Shown here in pieces: positions 1-12,266 of a stretch of DNA of 64,000 bases. The DNA is taken from contig CM060339.1 in the NCBI GenBank assembly GCA_030674155.1, forward strand, positions 39,956,581-40,020,580, in the 5' to 3' direction. Position 1 is the first letter of the stretch. Each line of letters starts with the position of its first letter. Both the position numbers and the translations under genes were made by a program. A model generated the notes under the pieces. That model was not told the DNA's origin and made no database searches. It worked only from the letters and a program-made list of their open reading frames with translations. The DNA is from Stramonita haemastoma. Lineage: Eukaryota; Mollusca; Gastropoda; Neogastropoda; Muricidae.

Positions 1-374
1 AAACAAATGAAATGCTAAGCAGAAGACTATCAGTAAATGCAAGAACAATTAACTTCAGAGGTGGACACGATTTAACAGAGAGATGCAAGACTGCACGGAG
101 TATCTGAGAGAGAGAGAGAGAACGAGAGAGTAATTGAGTAGTAGAGTGAGAGATGAGAGAGAGAGAGAGTAGCAGAGGAGGAAACAGTGAGAAAACTATT
201 ACTAAGCTGATGTTATGCAATAAAACAAAGAAATGCAACATAACAACCAAAATGAAAAAAATTAAATTAGATGGTGGCGTGCAATTGTTTAATGATCATC
301 TAAATAACGCTGCACGGAGCTATGCTTAGAAGGTTGGCAACAGCAAGTAACTTATTTTATTCTTATGTGAGATC
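1..374. other. Non-coding leader with GA-rich low complexity
   Basis: AT-rich sequence with a degenerate GA-rich patch at about 105-180. I see no coding signal, RNA gene or recognisable element here. Confidence 0.6.
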
Positions 375-640
375 ATGAGATAAGCACCATGGCTTTTTTT
401 TATCCAGTCGTGTGTATGCAGTTGTGTATATTGTCATCTGTCTCCGCACACATGCCAACTCTTAAAAAGCGACATGAATTTGGGAACAGAAGGCCTCTTA
501 CAGTCTCATCCAAACGACTTTTGGGGAGAGTGGAGTCAGTACTGATGTTAACTCCAGGGGAAAAATCCCCCAACGAATCGAACTTGGATCGTCAAATTGC
601 CAGCGCAATGTTCTGACCACTAGGCTATAGTATCCTGTCC
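375..640 (-). repeat. SINE, family S1 (tRNA-derived)
   Basis: Read on the minus strand it starts with a tRNA-like head (gcctagtggtcagaacattg), then the body 'ccctggagttaacatcagt', 'gatgagactgtaa' and a tail toward position 375. The same body recurs at more than a dozen places in this window, which is the main evidence for a SINE family. This copy is diverged, with the B-box region reading gatccaagttcgattc. Confidence 0.8.
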
Positions 641-799
641 CCCTGAATACTCAGAAATCCAGGTGGTATGATCAGGAATGCCTACAAAAGAAAAGACTTG
701 CTCCAAGGCAACCAAGAAAGTACAAAAGAATTAAAAAGGGTGAAGACAAAGCACACTATATCATACCCAGGAAAGAATATAAAGCCACAATTAGACAGA
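641..799. other. Unassigned spacer
   Basis: Purine-rich unique sequence between two SINE copies. No feature seen. Confidence 0.5.
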
Positions 800-1135
800 A
801 GTCTCATTGGATGAGACTATAAACCGAGGCCCCCTGTGGAACCCACGCAGAACATCTTGGGCACACCTTTAAACCTAAAACGTAAAAAATCTAACAAAGG
901 AACTTAAAACCCCATTCCGCCTTTAGGAAGACCAGGCTATTGTGTGCAGGTAGGAGCTGATGACAAAATTATTTTTAAAAAACAAACCACCATACACATG
1001 TCGGGTTTACACCATCCCTTGTGATGGGGTGGCGCTGCCCTTGTGGCGATGCTCTATGGGGGAGAGCAGCCCCAATTTCACGGGGAGAAATCTGCTATGA
1101 CATAAAGTGGTATAAAATACAATATAAAAAAAAGC
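800..1135 (+). repeat. SINE, family S2 (composite body)
   Basis: Body shared with S1 (gagactataaaccgaggcc, then the gcacacctttaaac region) joined to a second module with gggagagcagccccaatttc and the end taaagtggtataaaataca. The second module recurs near 1500, 22900, 27650, 27760, 36800, 38030, 40190, 48990, 53200 and 60200, always with the same boundary, so S2 is a separate family that shares a core with S1. Confidence 0.75.
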
Positions 1136-1154
1136 AGCATCAAGACTAAAGAAA

Positions 1155-1435
1155 GAGTAGGGGCGGGATAGCTCAGTGGTCAGAGCTCTCGCTTTCCCCA
1201 AGTCAAGTTAAGCAGCACCGAGCGTGGTTAGGCTACCAGTTGGATGGGTGACCGTTTGCGCGCCTTGGCTTCAGTACAGTTCCCCAGCTGTCGATGGGTA
1301 CCTGCCCTCTTTAGGGTCAGGGAAGGTTAAACAGCGAGGGAGAGGAGCTGCCCTCAACATGCTGGCCCCTGGGAGAAGCTGAGGTCTGATGCCTCTGCTC
1401 CCCTACGACCGCCTAGGTTATGGGAGACCTTTACC
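1155..1435 (+). repeat. SINE, family S4 (tRNA/5S rRNA chimeric head)
   Basis: The head reads gggatagctcagtggtcaga (A-box-like, tRNA type). It is followed by a 5S-rRNA-like stretch that contains agttaagcagc and ttggatgggtgacc, matching the conserved internal promoter part of eukaryotic 5S rRNA. A body (tttagggtcagggaaggtta, then agaagctgaggtctgatgcc) follows. Five copies occur in the window, at 1155, 4345, 5325, 18355 and 62685. It is too short and too diverged to be a functional 5S gene. Confidence 0.8.
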
Positions 1436-1439
1436 TTTA

Positions 1440-1650
1440 GAGTCTTTTTATTTTATTTTTATTTTATACCACTTTTATGTTACAGCAGATTTCTCTGTAA
1501 AATTGGCTGCTCTTCCCGTGGAGAGCGTGATCGCCACAAGTGCAGCGCCTACCCATTACTTCTTTTCTTCTTCTCAGGGATGGTGTCTAAACACTACACA
1601 TGTGTGCATGCTGGGGTTTATTTATTTTATTATTTTTTTTAATATATAAT
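1440..1650 (-). repeat. SINE, family S2, 3' part
   Basis: Reverse copy of the S2 second module (taccacttttatgttacagc, gcagcgcctacccattact, gggatggtgtctaaacac). It abuts the S4 copy just upstream. Confidence 0.75.
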
Positions 1651-1914
1651 TTTGAGTGAAAGAACTTGTAGACGTCTCTAAAAGTCCAAAGCCCTTTTGG
1701 TAAATCGCGGCAAATCGCAGTGCAGAATTTTACACCACACAGAGATAACAGCAGAAGATTGGTGCAGACAGGCAGCACTGATATTATAACAAACACTCTG
1801 CTCCCCCTCCCCTTACATGACTGGTGGTTGTTGTTGTTGTTGTGAAGGATTTGAATACAAGCCCTTTGTGTTGTATATGCTTCATAAGATTCAGTGATAG
1901 GCTTACTGACATTT
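1651..1914. other. Unassigned spacer
   Basis: Unique non-coding sequence with a short (ttg)n run near 1828. No feature seen. Confidence 0.5.
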
Positions 1915-2351
<437 letters not shown>

Positions 2352-2362
2352 CGATTTTATTT

Positions 2363-3132
2363 GAAGTTGGCCTATCTTGGAATGTAGCTACCTTGTCTTT
2401 GGCCATTATGATTTGTATCAATATGCCTGTCAGTATTGTAATTGCCATTGATAGGATAATTAGGTTTTTTTTTTTTTTTTTTTTTTTTTACTTGACTGGG
2501 GATTAATTTTAAAGGTGTTTATTTGAATCTTCAGATATTTTATTCTGTGTAATTGTCAGTTGATGTTTCGAATCTCCACTTTGCAGAAATATCATTTCAG
2601 TGTGGATTACAGACTACCATTGCGAGATTCCCCCGCACATTTGAACGTCTGCTGTGCCAGACCTACTCTAGCCTATTGCCTATCCCGGCTGCTGTGCATG
2701 TTATCAGAATAATTAAGCCTTTAAACAAACACCAAGTACCCTTTTCTGTCAATGCTTCCCATAGGTCAGATTTGACCAACCATTGTTTTTCATTTAGGCT
2801 AGGCCTACCACACAAAGAATTTTAAACAAGATGGCAAACAGCATGTGAGTTTGTTGGTTAAGATCAAAAACAATTCATGAGCGAAAAACAACTGTGACAG
2901 TAACTTTAAATGTGGTGTTTTCCAAGGATTTTTCCTTTGTCACTCCATTAAAAATAAGTGATTTGCTTTCTGCATCCTTCACTGGTTAAAATTAAGGTAG
3001 GTTAGGATTGTTGTGATGATTTTTATTTAAAATGTTCATTAGGTGCCAGCTCCCATATAGGAAGGTATCGAATTTTGATTGGGGCGAGTGTCTCCCTTCA
3101 AATAATTTTTTAAAATCCTTGAATTTAGCTAT
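2363..3132 (+). repeat. Tandem segmental duplication, copy 1
   Basis: About 0.77 kb that reappears at 3262-4142 in direct orientation. Shared landmarks include atgcctgtcagtattgtaat, ttcagatattttattctgtg, ggtgccagctcccatatagg and a short ATG-to-gtgagt segment. The copies differ by many substitutions and small indels, so the duplication is not very recent. A poly-T run at 2465-2489 is specific to this copy. Confidence 0.9.
2831..2844 (+). other. Putative first coding exon end, copy 1
   Basis: ATG GCA AAC AGC AT runs directly into gtgagt, a strong 5' splice site. It would encode M-A-N-S plus a split codon. The context aacaagATGG is a good initiation context. It corresponds to 3684-3697 in the second duplicate. 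No downstream exon could be linked to it, so this is a hypothesis. Confidence 0.3.
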
Positions 3133-3261
3133 GACAAGTTTATCTATTTGAAGTTACATTATTCTTATTCTAAAATAAAATGTCGAAAAAAGTTTTTTCA
3201 CTAAATTTGTTAAAAGGAATTCATGCAACCCCCCCCCCCCCCCCCCCCCAAACTAATGACA
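3133..3261. repeat. Junction of tandem copies with poly-C run
   Basis: AT-rich junction with a poly-C tract at about 3231-3249. Confidence 0.7.
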
Positions 3262-3617
3262 ATTATATAGGGCTATCTTGAAATGTTTAGACCAAAATCA
3301 AATGTAGCTTTATATGCCTGTCAGTATTGTAATTGCCCTTGATAGGTAATTAGTGTTTTTGACTTCACTGGTGGTTAATTAAAGGTGTTTAGTTGAATCT
3401 TCAGATATTTTATTCTGTGTAATTGTCAGTTGATGTTTCAAATCTCCACTTTGCAGAATTAATATAATTTCGTGTGGATTATAGGCTGTACCATTGCGAG
3501 ATTCCCGGCACATTTGAACGTCTGCTCTAGCCTATTGCCTGTTGCTGTGCATGTTACCTCAGAATAATTACTAAAATTAGCCTAGGCCCCTAACAATCAC
3601 CAAGTTTTCTGTCAATG

Positions 3618-3660
3618 CTTCTGATTGGCCGGTTATGACCAATCATTGTTTTTCACTTAG
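3618..3660 (+). promoter_or_regulatory. CCAAT-type promoter-like segment
   Basis: An inverted CCAAT box (gattggcc) and a direct one (gaccaatcattg) lie 16 bp apart and about 50 bp upstream of the ATG at 3684. The downstream caagatggcga also resembles a YY1/initiator site. In copy 1 the first box is lost. Inference from motifs only. Confidence 0.3.
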
Positions 3661-3683
3661 GCTACTGCAAAGAGAAAAACAAG

Positions 3684-3697
3684 ATGGCGAACAGCAT
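3684..3697 (+). other. Putative first coding exon end, copy 2
   Basis: ATG GCG AAC AGC AT followed by gtgagt. The A at -3 and G at +4 give a good start context. Conserved in both duplicates together with the donor. Confidence 0.35.
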
Positions 3698-4142
3698 GTG
3701 AGTTTGTTGATAAAATGGAAAACAATTCATGAGCAAAAAGTAATTGTGACATTAACAAAGTAGGGTAAGAGTTTTAATGTGGCTTTACTAAGGATTTTTC
3801 CTTTGTCACTCCATAAAAAATAAGTGATTTGCTTTCTGCATCGTTCACTGGTTAAAATTAAGGTAGGTTAGGACAGTTGTGATGATTGTTATTATTATTT
3901 TTAAATGATTAGGCCTGTTTATTAGGTGCCAGCTCCCATATAGGAAGGTATCGAATTTGGATGGGGTGCAGTTGTATACAGATCAGAAGACAAAAATAAA
4001 AATGCAGCTAAAATTAATATTGTCTCGAGTTTGTACTGATCTCTGTAAAGTGGCTGGAGGAAGGGAGACAATCACCTTTTCTCACTTCAAGGGCACTGGC
4101 TGTCTCCCTTTAAATAATTTTTTTTTAAACCTGTAATTTAGC

Positions 4143-4242
4143 NNNNNNNNNNNNNNNNNNNNNNNNNNNNNNNNNNNNNNNNNNNNNNNNNNNNNNNNNN
4201 NNNNNNNNNNNNNNNNNNNNNNNNNNNNNNNNNNNNNNNNNN
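4143..4242. other. Assembly gap (100 N)
   Basis: Exactly 100 N, the usual placeholder for a scaffolding join of unknown size. Sequence on the two sides should not be assumed to be adjacent. Confidence 0.98.
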
Positions 4243-4344
4243 CCAAACCAAACCAAACCAAACAAACAGAAAAAAGAGCAAAACAAAATGAAAAAACAAA
4301 AATGCAGGACAAAGAAGAATCAATGCGTCTTCCACCAACAGGTA

Positions 4345-4648
4345 AAGCTAAAAGGTTGTCCCATGACTTGTGTGGTCGTAGCAGAGCGGGGCATCAGAGA
4401 CCTCAGCTTCTCTAGGGGCCAGCATGTTGAGGACAGTGGCGCCCATCTCCTCTCCCTCGCTGCTTTACCTTCCCTGACCCTTCAGAGGGCAGGTACCCAT
4501 TTACAGCTGGGTGAACTGGGGGGTCCGGACTGTACTGAAGCCAAGGCACACAAACAGCCAGCCATCCAACTGGTAACCACACTCAATGCGGCTTAACTTT
4601 GACTTGGGGAAAGCGAGCGCTCTGACCACTTAGCTATCCCACCCCTTC
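4345..4648 (-). repeat. SINE, family S4
   Basis: Reverse copy of the tRNA/5S chimeric SINE. The minus strand has ggggtgggatagctaagtgg at the head. The body includes ctccctcgctgctttacctt on the plus strand. Confidence 0.8.
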
Positions 4649-5324
4649 CACTAACAATTGAAACGAAATGCAAGCTCACAAATTATATCAGAAATTTGTC
4701 CCAGGCCAAAAGCTGTGTCAGTTAATTACCAAGACCTACACTAAAATGTTATGTTGTAAAATGTGTTGAGGTTGCCTTCAGCCATGACAAGCTCTTAACA
4801 CAACCTGCACTCTCCTTTAAAAGAAAAACTGAAGTCGGAATATGGCTGCCTATTTGGCGAGGGTACTTGAAAAACAGTCATATGTGCAAACTTCTCAGTG
4901 TGTAATTTCAATTCTCACCATGATTCCAAGGTGGGATGAGTGAGTCAGAGTGCACATTCTGGGTGACTCCCAGAGAGTTAAGCTGGGGAATGCACAACAT
5001 CAGAATTTTAAAAAAAAAAAAAAAAAAAAAATTAACACAAAACAAGAAGGTGAAATAAAAACCACATGCACCAGTCCTTTTGTTGTTGTTGATGGTTTAA
5101 TGATAATGGTTTAATGGTGATTGCGATCTCGTAAGCTAATGGCAATGATGGTGAGTGCCCTGTGTCTGTGTCTGTGTCTGTGTGCATGTTCACAATGAGT
5201 GTTTTTGTTAGTGTATGCTTAAACGTATGCACGTGCGTGCACACGTGACATGCACCAGTCCTATGTCACACTGCAAGACTACAGTACAGGCCTCATGATA
5301 GGGCAGTCCTTTTTTCAAGTTACT
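4649..5324. other. Unassigned spacer with poly-A
   Basis: Unique sequence with a poly-A run at about 5009-5030 and a (tgtgtc)n patch at about 5160-5182. The gcaaacttctcagtg and gattccaaggtgggatgagt segments may be old SINE debris. No gene seen. Confidence 0.5.
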
Positions 5325-5615
5325 GGTAAAAGGTAAATGTGTCCCATAACCTTTGCGGTCGAAGGGGAGCGAGGCATCAGACCTCAGCTTCTCTAGGGGC
5401 CAGCATATTGAGGGCAGTGGTGCCCATCTCCTCTCCCTCGCTGCTTTACCTTCCCAGACCCCTCAAGAGGGCAGATACCCATTTACAACGGGGGACTGTA
5501 CTGAAGCCAAGGCGCCCAAACGTTCACCCATCCACTCTGGTAACCACACTCGATGCTGTTTAACATTGGCTTGGGAAAAGCGAGTGCTCTGACCACTGAG
5601 CTACCCTGTCCCTTA
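5325..5615 (-). repeat. SINE, family S4
   Basis: Second reverse copy of the tRNA/5S chimera within 1 kb. The 5S-like part is partly eroded. Confidence 0.8.
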
Positions 5616-5676
5616 AGTTAGAGGCAAAAAGAAAACCTCCAGTTCTATAGATGGAGAGAGAGAAAAGAAGGAAAGT

Positions 5677-5750
5677 GGCAAGATGGTTAATATACTCGAC
5701 TTGCCTAACGAGTAAACAGTGAGGTTCTGGGTTCGATTCCCAGTCTTGCC
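5677..5750 (+). repeat. tRNA-like SINE head with paired acceptor stem
   Basis: A 74-nt segment starts GGCAAGA and ends TCTTGCC, which pair perfectly as a 7-bp acceptor stem. A T-arm CTGGG-TTCGATT-CCCAG with a 5-bp stem is also intact (B-box). The anticodon arm can pair ACTCG/CGAGT but leaves a 10-nt loop, and the A-box is weak. Because an S1/S2-type body follows directly, this is a SINE head and not a tRNA gene. Confidence 0.7.
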
Positions 5751-6000
5751 CTTCCTTCCTGGTTTGACAGGAAAAAAATCAAACTGAATGTCAAAGTCTT
5801 TTGGGTGAGACTATAAACAGAGACCCCATGTGTGAATGCACGCATAACATCTTGCACACATTTAAGACCTGTCCCGCCTTTTGGAGGAGTAGGCTGTTCC
5901 CTGTTGATCGGAAAGGACGACAACATTTTTTTTCTAAAAACCAAAAAAACGCATGCACACAGGTTAGGTGTTTAGACATCATCCCTGAAGTCGGAATGCA
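5751..6000 (+). repeat. SINE body following the tRNA-like head
   Basis: Body with gggtgagactataaacagag, acatcttgcacacatttaag and caggttaggtgtttagacat. It shares the core with S1/S2 but carries a different tRNA head, so it is a distinct subfamily. Confidence 0.75.
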
Positions 6001-7284
<1,284 letters not shown>

Positions 7285-7602
7285 TTTACTCTTTTATATC
7301 GAGGATGTTATTAAGCACTCATGTGCTTTTTAACATCCATTCCCGGTGTGTTTGCAGTTTTGTAAATCTTGTCATCTGTTCTCACCTGTGCATGATGGCC
7401 TACTCTTACGAAAAGCGGAACAGGATTTAATGTGTGGCAAGATGTTCGCACACGGGGCCTCGGTTTATAGTCTCATCCGAAAGACTTTTGGGGAGAGTGG
7501 AGTCAGCACTGATGTTAGTTAACTCCAGAGGAAAAATCCCCTCGAACCCGGGTGGTCAAATTGCCAGCGCAATGTTCTGACCACTGGGCTATCCCGTCCC
7601 CA
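7285..7602 (-). repeat. SINE, family S1
   Basis: One of the best S1 copies. The minus strand reads ggggacgggatagcccagtg, then the body with gtctttcggatgagactata and the tail atcctcgatataaaagagta. Useful as a reference copy. Confidence 0.85.
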
Positions 7603-8804
7603 CAAGATATTAATCTTTATTACATTCAAGAGCTCCTTAAAGTATAATAAATCTTGTATGCAAGTTGTATCAGACTGATTTAAATAATCTTAATAAATAT
7701 ATTATCACAAGAAAAGTCTTGGAATTGTCTGGAGAGAAAAAAAAAAAAAAAGCAAGCAAACCAACATGCCTAGTACTAAAAAAAAAAAAAAAAAAAAGAA
7801 AAAAGAAAAAAATCCAAAAGTGTTGCCATTTGTGGGGTAAAACTGAGCTATGATAATGTGGTCAAGTGAAACTCATCTCTATGGTTTCCTGTTACATTAT
7901 TTACAAAGACGATTTTTGCATTGAATGCATTTCTCTTCTCCTGTTTTAATGGGCAATGAATGATTAATACACCTGAATCTAAATTACGAAAATTAAGCAT
8001 TGTTACAATTATGTTTGTTTGTCTGTCTGTTCCACCATGACCTTCAAAACAGCAGAGGAGGCAGCTGCTGTTTTGGGGCAGAAATTTGATTACAGTGGAG
8101 AGAGAGATGCCTTGCCCACAGCACACACCCACTCTCTCGGCCAAGAGGGCACAAGGACAGTCAGCGTTGGAGATGTTCTCCAAAGGCCAACTAGATCTTG
8201 CCCCTGGGCTGCAGCACACAAGGACTGTGCAAGTCAAGCCTCCTAGTCAGAGAGTCATAGTCATCACTAAAGACTAAGCTGTAAAGTGGAATTCCATGAG
8301 TGGGAAAGAAAGCCACTGATCATACAGCCTCTCACTTTGTTGTTGCCCCCAGCGTCAATGGTTTAATCAAGAACTGTGATAAAGCTCAGGTGCTGAAGGC
8401 ATGATTGTTATATGGCAACTGACTACTGTGCTTTTTCTTCTTAAAGCATTTTTTTTGTAATTGCATCGAAATATGCATTCATTACTTCATTGCAGCTCTT
8501 CTGACCATGACTTTACAAAATTCTCCTTTAAAGCCTTTATGACATTACGACATAGGCTAAACTATTTTTTGTTTGCAAAAGTCTGTTTCCCACACACAGT
8601 CAAACCCTGTTTCTATTAAAATTTGAATGTTCTTGATCTATTCAGCAATACATTCTCTTCGTATATAAATCATACAGCATACAGTACAATGTTGATGAAT
8701 AAAAAGTCAGAATTGTCAGTAATAACATCAGACCAAAATCTGATTAACCTTGGACCAATCAGAACAGACAGACGGAATGAGGAATGACAGACGGAATGAG
8801 GGAC

Positions 8805-8821
<17 letters not shown>
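7603..8821. other. Unassigned unique sequence
   Basis: Poly-A tracts at 7738-7752 and 7780-7812, otherwise unique. Overlapping open frames of 129 and 75 codons near 7850-8250 on opposite strands have no recognisable domain. No convincing gene. Confidence 0.5.

Positions 8822-8886
<65 letters not shown>
8822..8886. repeat. (GACA)n/(CA)n microsatellite
   Basis: (gaca)n from about 8805 passes into (ca)n to 8886. Confidence 0.95.
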
Positions 8887-8889
<3 letters not shown>

Positions 8890-8929
8890 GGGAACAGGAT
8901 ATCCATGTGCTTAGAGTGATGTGCTCCTG

Positions 8930-9215
8930 ATCTGCTGACCCGGTTGAATCTCGTTCAGGAGGATTTTTCCTCTGGAGTTTGCACCAGTGCTGACTCCACT
9001 CCCCCCAAAAGTCCTTCCATGAGACTATAAACCGAGGTCCCATAAGCGAAAGCGCTCAGAACATGTTGTACACACGTTAAAACCCGTTCCACTTTTCGTA
9101 AGAGTAGGCCATTGTGTGCCGGTGGGAATGGTGACAAGATTGACAAAACTGCCTACACAGGATGTAAAAAAGCACATGAGTGCTTATTCATTACTTTCAA
9201 AATAAAAGATAAAAC
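8930..9215 (+). repeat. SINE, family S1 (head eroded)
   Basis: Body ttttcctctggagtttgcac, ctttccatgagactataaac-like core and aagagtaggccattgtgtgc. The tail at 9160-9215 passes into a CA repeat. Confidence 0.75.
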
Positions 9216-9449
9216 AAAACACACACACACACACACACACCACACACACACACCCCACACACACCACACACATAAAGAGGTCTTATTTGACATAATATGG
9301 TGCATGTAGGCCTACATTTTTGCAACACACAGTTTTTGTTTTGGGTTGTTATTGATGTCAGTTGTTTTTGTTCTTTTTATTGACTTGGTTTTGTTGATGT
9401 CAGATTCAGATTGACAAGTTAATTATAGTTGATCTTTTTACCGATAGGC
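9216..9449. repeat. CA microsatellite and unique flank
   Basis: Interrupted (CA)n at 9221-9272, then unique T-rich sequence. Confidence 0.8.
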
Positions 9450-9745
9450 CTCCGCTGTAGCCTAGTGGTTAGGGCGCTTGACTCGTAATCTAAAGGTTGG
9501 GGTTCGATCCCAGCTTTCGGCTATGGCGTTGTGCCCTTGGAAAAGGCACTTTACGCTATTTTCTCACCCCACCCAGGTGTAAAAGGGGTACCAACCTTGT
9601 GTTGGGGGTTAACCCTGCGATAGGACTGGCGTCCTATCCAGGGGGGAGTCTATGACTCTCAGTCGCTTAACGCCACAGAAACCGGGGATAAGTACCGGCC
9701 TGATGAGCCTTAGGCTCGGGACAGACTTTAACTTAACTAACTCCC
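9450..9745 (+). repeat. SINE, family S3 (tRNA-derived)
   Basis: Head cgctgtagcctagtggttag (A-box) and ggttggggttcgatcccag (B-box), followed by a body with ccttggaaaaggcactttac and cctgatgagccttaggctcg. A second, reverse copy lies at 38495-38780. It is unrelated in body to S1, S2 and S4. Confidence 0.85.
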
Positions 9746-9809
9746 CAGGGAGAGCATGTCCTCTCAAAAGCAGTGCCACTTTTTTTTTGTTAATGCCTCA
9801 CTCACTCAC

Positions 9810-12266
9810 TCACTCAGTCCCATGTCCCAAAGGACGTAGGGGGGACATGAGAGAAGACGCAACGGAGATCTTTTTCCATGCTTCACGATCCTGTGTGGCT
9901 AGTAGGAGGCGTTGCAGGGGTTGGGCAGTCCAGTCTTTGATGTTGTCAACCCATGATTTCTTTTGGCGGCCTCTTCTTCTTTTGCCCTCGACTGTTCCTT
10001 GCAAGATGGTTTTTGCTAGGGTGTTGTGTCTTGTGGTGTGACCAAACCACATCAGCTTTCTCCTCTTTATGGTGGAGAGCAAAGGCTCTTGGGGGCCCAC
10101 ACGCTTTTTGATTTCCTCTTTCACATAGTTATTGGTCTTGTGTTCTTTGTATGATATTTTGAGGAGTCTTCTGTGGCACTTGTTCTCGAATGCTTGGATT
10201 CTTCTCTCTAACTCTGCTGTCAGAGTCCATGATTCACAGCCATATAGGAGGATAGATATTACGAGGGATTTGTAGAGGTGGTATTTGGTGCAGAAGCTGA
10301 TGTTGTTGCTTCTGATGATCCTCTGGAGTCTGACTAGAGCAGATGTTGCTGTTGCAATGCGAGCTTTCACCTCATTGTTTGATGTGCCATCTTTTGTTAG
10401 GATGGAGCCTAAGTATTTGAATTGGCTCACCTCTTCCAATATTTCTCCATTCATCTTTATTTCCGTGCTGTCATTACTCGCGCTGTTGACCATGATCTTC
10501 GATTTCTCTGTACTGACCTCCATGCCGTATGCGCTCGCTCGGTCTGTTAGACTGTCTGTGAGGATTTGCAGTTCTTGTTTGCTGCTGCCCATGAGGTCAA
10601 TGTCATCTGCAAATCTGAGGTTGCAAAGGGGTCTTCCACCAATGGAGATGGAAGTGTGGTGGTTTTGCAGTGTCTCTGTCATGATGTTTTCGAGGAAGAG
10701 GTTGAAGAGTACAGGTGAGAGAAGGCAGCCCTGGCGGACTCCAACCGTGGTCTTGAAGAACTCGCCCACGTGGTTGTTCATGAAAACTGCACTTCTTGCA
10801 TTCTCGTACAGAGCCTTGATGACTTCAATTAGGCAGTTGTCAATGTTGAAGTGCCTGAGTACTTGCCAGAGGCCGTCATGCCATACCCTGTCAAAGGCCT
10901 TTTTGAAGTCTATAAAATTGTGGTACAAGTCTTTTTGGTGTTGGAGATGCTTCTCTATCAGAATTCTCAGGTTGAAAATTTGTTCCATTGTGCTGCGTTT
11001 TGGTCTAAAGCCCGCTTGTTCTTCTGCCAGGAGTTTTTCTGCTTGGTTTTTCAGTCTGTTGAGGACTACCTGCAGCATGATCTTGCTAGGATGGCTTATG
11101 AGACTGATGGTTCTGTAGTTCTGGCATTGCTTGAGGTTTCCTTTCTTTGGCAGGGGTATTACAAGAGACTGTGTCCATTCTTTTGGCCATTCTTTGGTGT
11201 CGTGGATCTTCTGACAAAGGTCTGTGAATCGCCTTGCTGTTTCATTCCCTCCATTTTTTATGAGTTCAGCTGGGATGTTATCGATTCCAGGGGACTTCCC
11301 CTTCTTCAATTGCTTAATAGCTGTGTCTACTTCACACCTTAGTATTGGTGGGTCTTTATCTTGGTGTTCAGGGGGTTTGTTGGAAACTATGTTGGTATCT
11401 GGGCGTAGTGGGTAGTTATACAATCCCTCACAGTATTCTGTCCAGCGCTGGAGGATGGCATTGTTTTCCGTTAAAAGATTTCCTTCTTTGTCTTCAATAA
11501 CAGAGGCTTTAGGCTGTGTGGTTTTCGTTAGTGCTTTCAGAGTGTTGTAAACTGTTTTGCTGTTTCCCTTGGCCATTCCATCTTCGATGTTGTTGCATTG
11601 TTCTTCTATCCACGCTTCTTTGGCTTCTCTCATCTTTTTCCTCACTTCTCTGTGGCTATCCATGTACTTGTTGTTGGCTTCTTGACTTGTGAACTTTTGC
11701 TTCTTAAGTTCTCTTCTTTTGTCGCAGAGGTCAAGAACCTCATTTGTCACCCAGGGTTGTTTCTTTGTTCTGCTTCTACCTAATGTTTCTTCTGCTGCTG
11801 TCGTTAGCACTTCTTTGATGTTGTTGGCTAATGTGTTCACATCATTGTCAATGGCTGTGAGTGCGGCGAACTTTCCTCCAATGTTGGCTTGGAAGATCTC
11901 AACCACTGTTGGGTCTTTGAGTTTTTCCAGGTCGAATCTTATGCGTGGGCTTTTTGGCTGTTGTTTTGCTTTCAGTTTCAGCCTGATGGTGGTAAGTACA
12001 AGGTCGTGGTCACTGCCAATGTCAGCTCCTGGGAATGTTCTTGTATTTGCCTTGTTTATGCTGGATTTGAATCTTTGGGGTGACAGAATGTAGTCAATTT
12101 GATTATGAATCAGACCATTTGGTGAGTGCCAGGTTGATGTTCTAGATGGCTTGTGAGGGTGGAGTGTGTTAGCCAGAGTTAGTTTGTGCTTCTTTGCGAA
12201 TTCCAGCAGCCGCTGTCCTCTGTCATTTGTTTCTCCCAGTCCAAAGCGTCCTGTGGTTCCTGCCAG
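9810..12266 (-). pseudogene. RTE LINE reverse transcriptase part
   Basis: The open frame runs from about 12266 to the stop at 9810. It covers the end of the endonuclease (SDHDLV near 12010), a linker, and a full reverse transcriptase. Counting from position 11906, FIDFKKAFDRVW is at residues 331-342, GVRQGCLLSP at 389-398 and the catalytic FADD at 432-435. A C-terminal ILQGTVEGKRRRGRQKKSW segment is typical of RTE. No internal stop is seen, which is unusual for old LINE copies. Only the frameshift separates it from the endonuclease. Confidence 0.88.

Larger units (their letters stand above)
3262..4142 (+). repeat. Tandem segmental duplication, copy 2
   Basis: Second direct copy of 2363-3132. 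It has an insertion of about 120 bp near 3965-4090 (tgcagttgtatacagatcag onwards) that copy 1 lacks. It ends at the N gap, so its right boundary is not known. Confidence 0.9.

Noticed and set aside
1155..1435. Functional 5S rRNA gene
   Set aside because: Only the internal promoter half resembles 5S. A tRNA-like head precedes it, a non-5S body follows, and it is dispersed in several diverged copies.
7848..8277. Frames of 129, 75 and 63 codons on opposite strands
   Set aside because: No domain, no splice or promoter signal, and mutual overlap. Not better than chance.
9450..9745. Functional tRNA gene
   Set aside because: A- and B-box-like motifs are present, but a long SINE body follows and a second copy exists at 38495-38785.
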